From: Planctomycetota bacterium
GTDB lineage: Bacteria; Planctomycetota; UBA1135; GCA-002686595
DNA length: 34,455 nt
Assembly (NCBI GenBank): GCA_029212845.1
Contig: JARGPD010000029.1
Location: 2,887 to 37,341, forward strand
Direction of reading: 5' to 3'
Shown here: positions 33,024 through 34,455 of the stretch, one piece after another
Layout of the letters: the number at the start of each line of letters is the position of its first letter
Position numbering within the stretch: position 1 is the stretch's first letter
Program-made: the position numbers and the translations under genes
The notes under the pieces: model-generated
What the model was told of the DNA's origin: nothing
The model's database searches: none
Seen by the model: the letters and a program-made list of their open reading frames with translations, nothing else

Positions 33024-34455
33024 ATGCAGAACCCGATCCCGCTCGAAGACTTCTTCCGCAAGCCCGACCGCGCCCAGCTGCGGCTCTCGCCCGACGGCCG
33101 CTTCCTCGGCTGGCTCGAGCCCGCCAAGGTCGACGGCAAGCGCCGCATGAACGTGTTCGTCACGGAGCTGCCGGCACCGCTCGATGCTGACTCGGCCGCG
33201 GTCGCCTTCGGAGCAGCGCGCCAGCTGACCGCCGTCTCGTCGCGCGACGTGGCCGGCTTCTTCTTCGCCGACGACGAGCACGTGGTCTTCGCCCAGGACC
33301 AGGGCGGCGACGAGAACCACCACCTGTTCTGCGTGCGCGCCGATGGCTCCGAGCCCCTGGGTGAGGCGCGCGACCTGACCCCCTTCGACGGCGTGAAGTG
33401 CAGCATCGTCGACGACCTCGAGGACCTGCCCGGCCAGCTGCTGTTCCAGATGAACAGGGACAACCCCGAGGTCTTCGACGTCTACCACCTCGAGCTCAGC
33501 TCCGGTGCCCTGCGCGTCGTCGGCCAGAACCCCGGCAACATCCAGCAGTGGCAGACCGACCACCAGGGCCGCCTGCGCGTCGCGGTGACCACCGACGGGG
33601 TCAACAACTCGCTCCTGTACCGCGCGACCGAGGACGACGAGTGGCGCTGCCTGGCGACCTATGACTTCAAGGAGAACGCCGCCCCGCTCGGCTTCACCTA
33701 CGACGACGCGGCCCTGTGGGTCAGCAGCAACCTCGGCCGGGACAAGCGCGCGATCTTCGAGTTCGACCTCGAGACGGGCCGCGCCGGCGAGCTGATCTTC
33801 GAGCACCCCGACGTGGACGTGTCGGTGCTGCTGCGCTCGCGCCGCCGCGAGAAGACCGTCGGCGTCGCCTACGAGACCGACCGCGTGCACCACGAGTTCT
33901 GGGACGCGCGCCGCGCCGCCCTGCAGGACTTCCTCGACGCCGAGCTGCCCGGCCGCCGCAACAACCTGACCAGCTTCGACCGCAGCGAGCAGCGCTACGT
34001 GGTGCACTCGGGCAGCGACTGCGGGCCGGGCTCGTACCACCTCTTGGACGCGCCCTTCGATCCCGCCGACGAGGGCTCGACCGAGCGCTTCGCCTTGACG
34101 CCGCTGTTCGAGCTGGCGCCCTGGCTCGACGAGGGGCGCCTCGTGCCGATGGCGCCGGTCGCCTTCGACGCCCGCGATGGCCTGCACATCCCCGGCTACC
34201 TGAGCCTGCCGGCCGGCCGCAGCCTCGGCGACGGCGGCGCGCGCCTGCCGCTGATCGTGAACCCCCACGGCGGCCCGTGGGTGCGCGACTCCTGGGGCTA
34301 CAACCCCGAGGTGCAGTTCCTGTGCAGTCGGGGCTACGCCGTGCTGCAGATCAATTACCGCGGCTCGGCCGGCGTCGGGCGCCGCTACCTGGAGGCCCGC
34401 TTCGGCCAGTGGGGCCGGGCCATGCAGGACGACATCACCGACGGCGTCGCCTGGG
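33024..34455 (+). CDS. S9 family prolyl oligopeptidase-type peptidase, truncated by window end
   Basis: Open from the ATG at 33024 (MQNPIPLEDFFRKPDRAQLR) to the right edge with no stop, about 477 codons. The N-terminal 380 residues form the beta-propeller that filters peptides (SPDGRFLGWLEP, DDEHVVFAQDQGGDENHHLF, MNRDNPEVFDVYHLEL). The alpha/beta hydrolase domain then begins with LIVNPHGGPWVRDSWGYNPE, LQINYRGSAGVGRRYLEA and the start of DDITDGVAW, as in dipeptidyl/acylaminoacyl peptidases. The catalytic Ser (GxSYGG), Asp and His would lie beyond the window. No signal peptide, so cytoplasmic. 47 bases after the amidinotransferase-like gene. Confidence 0.95.
   Translation, partial: MQNPIPLEDFFRKPDRAQLRLSPDGRFLGWLEPAKVDGKRRMNVFVTELPAPLDADSAAVAFGAARQLTAVSSRDVAGFFFADDEHVVFAQDQGGDENHHLFCVRADGSEPLGEARDLTPFDGVKCSIVDDLEDLPGQLLFQMNRDNPEVFDVYHLELSSGALRVVGQNPGNIQQWQTDHQGRLRVAVTTDGVNNSLLYRATEDDEWRCLATYDFKENAAPLGFTYDDAALWVSSNLGRDKRAIFEFDLETGRAGELIFEHPDVDVSVLLRSRRREKTVGVAYETDRVHHEFWDARRAALQDFLDAELPGRRNNLTSFDRSEQRYVVHSGSDCGPGSYHLLDAPFDPADEGSTERFALTPLFELAPWLDEGRLVPMAPVAFDARDGLHIPGYLSLPAGRSLGDGGARLPLIVNPHGGPWVRDSWGYNPEVQFLCSRGYAVLQINYRGSAGVGRRYLEARFGQWGRAMQDDITDGVAW

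Overview
The window is about 34 kb of very GC-rich, gene-dense bacterial DNA. Several starts lack a clear Shine-Dalgarno sequence, and a pentahaem cytochrome/TPR protein sits beside an FG-GAP/UnbV lipoprotein. Together these suggest a free-living heterotroph of the Planctomycetota type; that placement is inference, since there is no rRNA or other marker gene. I saw no tRNA, rRNA, CRISPR array, transposase or prophage. The first ~130 bases are homopolymer-rich and look like a poor contig end. The last gene runs off the right edge.

Left part (150-7555): an exported protein with secretin N-domain-like folds but no pore domain; divergent from it an Mrp-type P-loop ATPase whose usual CPxC Fe-S motif is replaced by a cysteine-free insert; then a translationally coupled pair (membrane protein, PAP-like phosphoesterase), a secreted propeller-like protein and methylenetetrahydrofolate reductase (metF).

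Middle (7770-15105): a membrane-anchored protein of unknown function, a creatininase-family hydrolase, a PGAP1/lipase-like hydrolase, and a two-gene sensory unit made of a membrane-anchored PhnD-like binding protein and a hybrid histidine kinase with two receiver domains.

Right-middle (15353-26213): the most interesting block. Nine minus-strand genes read SDR, RidA-like, enoyl-CoA hydratase-like, acyl-CoA dehydrogenase, [2Fe-2S] ferredoxin, PaaA/PaaC-fold protein without diiron ligands, kynureninase-like PLP enzyme, protein kinase-like protein without the ATP-binding lysine, and benzoate-CoA-ligase-like enzyme. They are divergent from an Old-Yellow-Enzyme-family reductase and a small companion gene. 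The divergent region carries a perfect operator-like palindrome. I infer aerobic breakdown of an aromatic, perhaps amino-aromatic (anthranilate or kynurenine-derived), acid through CoA thioesters, with an unusual set of oxygenation/reduction parts. Several members lack the catalytic residues their families are named for.

Right end (26221-34455): a HIT protein, a coiled-coil protein with an HTH-like head, the five-haem membrane cytochrome with TPR tail overlapping an FG-GAP/UnbV lipoprotein, an arginine-deiminase-like amidinotransferase-fold enzyme and a truncated S9 peptidase.
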